Origin: JAJDUF01 sp965238265 | Lineage (GTDB): Bacteria; Chloroflexota; UBA11872; UBA12225; JAJDUF01 | DNA: 64,000 nucleotides | Direction of reading: 5' to 3' | Assembly: GCA_965238265.1 (NCBI GenBank) | Contig: OZ250185.1 | Location: 3,224,001 to 3,288,000, forward strand | Part shown: in pieces, positions 62,784 to 64,000 of the stretch | Layout of the letters: every line of letters starts with the position of its first letter | How positions within the stretch are numbered: the first letter of the stretch is position 1 | Translations under genes and position numbers: made by a program | The notes under the pieces: generated by a model | What the model saw: the letters and a program-made list of their open reading frames with translations, nothing else | Databases searched by the model: none | Told to the model about the DNA's origin: nothing

Positions 62784-64000
62784 CCTCTTCACGCACCCCC
62801 AGTGGCTAGGACTGGTAGCGGTGGTGCCCCTGTTCGTCTGGCTGCTCCGCCGCCGGCCGGCGCGCCGCGGTGGACGCGCCATTGGGCGAGTGGAGCGCTG
62901 GGTGCCGCTGGTGCCCCGGCTGCTGGTTGTCCTGCTGCTGATCCTCGCCGTAGCCGGACTCAAGCTCCCCGCACCGCCCCAGAGCGTGGCGACGGTGTTC
63001 GTGGTAGACCAGTCGGCCAGCATCCCCGGCGACATCCAAGCGGCGACGCGGAGCTGGGTGGAAGGCGCGCTCGCCACCGCGGGGCCGGACGATCTGGCCG
63101 CCATCGTCACCTTCGATCAGGCGGCGCGGGTCGAGCTGCCGCTGGGCAAGCACGGCGATCACAGCCGGTGGCGAGCGCCCAGCGGCGGCGAAGGGACCGA
63201 CTTGGAAGCGGCGCTCCGTTTGGCTGGGGCACTGCTGCCGCCAGCGGGGAGCGGGGCCCTGCGGCGCATTGTGCTCTTGACCGATGGGAACGAGACGCAA
63301 GGATCGGCCGAAGCTGCTTTGCTCCGCCCGGAGCTACGCAATATCGAGATCGCCGTCTGGTCGCTACCACCCCCCTTACTCGATCCGGCCCTTACGTCGC
63401 TGACGGCACCCCCGGCAGCGCGAGAGGGTGAGCCGCTGGAAGTGCGTATCGGTACTTCGACCGCGCAAGAGGTAACGGGGCGGCTGCGCCTCTGGGCCAA
63501 CGACCAATTGATCGCGGATGACACCGTGACCCTTGAGCCGGGGCCACGCGAGTACGTCGTTACCCGTGAGGGCCTGCCGGCCGGCTTCTATGGATTACGC
63601 GCCACGCTGGAGGTTGGCGAGGACCGGCGGGAACAGAATAACGAGGTGGCAGGATTCACCGTAGTCGCCCCGGTGGCACAAGTGCTGCTGGTCGAGGGAC
63701 AGCCGGGCGCGGGCGCAGCGGTACAGCAAGCGCTGACCGCCGCCCAGATCGAGACGCGGCTCATCGGGCCGACTGAGCTACCGAGCGGCACCGCGCAGCT
63801 TGCACCGTATGATGGGGTCGTACTCGTCAACGTCGCTGCCGAGGCGATGAGCACGAGCCAGATGGAGACGCTGCAAAGCTACGTCGAAGACTCCGGCCGG
63901 GGTTTGGTCAACATCGGTGGCAAGAACAGCTACCAGCGTGAGGATTTCGCCAACAGTCCCCTAGAGGCGGCGCTGCCCGTCTCGATTTCCACTCCTGATG
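62776..64000 (+). CDS. BatB/vWA-type membrane protein, 3' truncated by window
   Basis: Open frame from GTG 62776 (overlapping the previous gene by eight bases) to the right edge, with no stop in over 400 codons. Two N-terminal hydrophobic segments (LGLVAVVPLFVWLLRR; LVPRLLVVLLLILAVAGL) precede a vWA domain whose MIDAS start is FVVDQSASIPG, followed by LTDGNETQG (the later metal-site Asp). Downstream segments (VVAPVAQVLLVEGQPGAG, GLVNIGGKNSY) resemble the glutamine-amidotransferase-like C-terminal part of large vWA proteins. It completes the MoxR-DUF58-BatA-vWA operon; the rest lies outside the window. Confidence 0.85.
   Translation, partial: MLDLFTHPQWLGLVAVVPLFVWLLRRRPARRGGRAIGRVERWVPLVPRLLVVLLLILAVAGLKLPAPPQSVATVFVVDQSASIPGDIQAATRSWVEGALATAGPDDLAAIVTFDQAARVELPLGKHGDHSRWRAPSGGEGTDLEAALRLAGALLPPAGSGALRRIVLLTDGNETQGSAEAALLRPELRNIEIAVWSLPPPLLDPALTSLTAPPAAREGEPLEVRIGTSTAQEVTGRLRLWANDQLIADDTVTLEPGPREYVVTREGLPAGFYGLRATLEVGEDRREQNNEVAGFTVVAPVAQVLLVEGQPGAGAAVQQALTAAQIETRLIGPTELPSGTAQLAPYDGVVLVNVAAEAMSTSQMETLQSYVEDSGRGLVNIGGKNSYQREDFANSPLEAALPVSISTPD

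Overview
The window is a GC-rich bacterial chromosome segment. I place it tentatively in the Chloroflexota, perhaps an environmental or host-associated lineage. The inference rests on gene content (two Gfo/Idh/MocA dehydrogenases, class III aminotransferases, amidohydrolases, a sulfatase, FolE2, a MoxR/Bat operon) and on many dispersed palindromic intergenic repeats. No rRNA, tRNA or CRISPR array was seen.

Layout. 1-8.8 kb: the 3' end of a class III aminotransferase, a repeat-filled gap with a 74/222-bp tandem array, a single-chain restriction-modification enzyme, a pair of amidohydrolase-fold proteins, a small antitoxin-like protein and a second aminotransferase. 8.9-13.3 kb: a less GC-rich, tightly packed four-gene cassette on the minus strand. 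It encodes an ImmA/IrrE-macrodomain fusion, a P-loop kinase fused to a PurA/PurZ-like synthetase, a DUF7002-like protein and a conserved unknown. This is the strongest candidate for an undescribed conflict or defence system. 13.4-20.9 kb: an alcohol dehydrogenase, a tandem FAH-fold protein, a sulfatase pseudogene, about 1.9 kb without a recognisable gene, a DUF1801 protein and a PhyH dioxygenase. 21-24.6 kb: a toxin-antitoxin cluster (FitA-like antitoxin with a truncated PIN toxin, Fic protein, DarT/DarG).

24.7-28.6 kb: a PHP-type hydrolase followed by two tandem Atg22/UMF1-like MFS transporters, the second frameshifted. 28.7-31.5 kb: a large, less GC-rich DUF4062-NACHT STAND protein. 31.6-33.3 kb: an unknown protein and AroB. 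33.6-35.6 kb: a gene graveyard with remnants of a phosphotriesterase, a P-loop kinase and a thioredoxin-like protein. 36-42 kb: a CcrM-like DNA methyltransferase, an Uma2 protein, FabI, a large Rieske protein and a zinc-ribbon membrane protein. 42.7-46.3 kb: two related polytopic membrane proteins. 46-56 kb: two Gfo/Idh/MocA oxidoreductases, a lipoprotein, FolE2, an AAA ATPase with a DUF4276/TOPRIM-like partner, Zwf, an aldo/keto reductase and a glycosyltransferase. 56.1 kb: a 38-G homopolymer. 56.8-64 kb: a MoxR-DUF58-BatA-VWA membrane operon that runs off the right edge.

Genome defence and conflict genes are spread through a metabolic background: two methyltransferase-bearing loci, the 8.9-13.3 kb cassette, DarTG, Fic, a STAND protein and the AAA/TOPRIM-like pair. 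Many genes end in or next to two hairpin repeat families, some of which have been captured as C-terminal codons. Frameshifted genes are frequent. Most look like genuine decay, because they combine several lesions with internal duplications, but single lesions could be sequencing errors.
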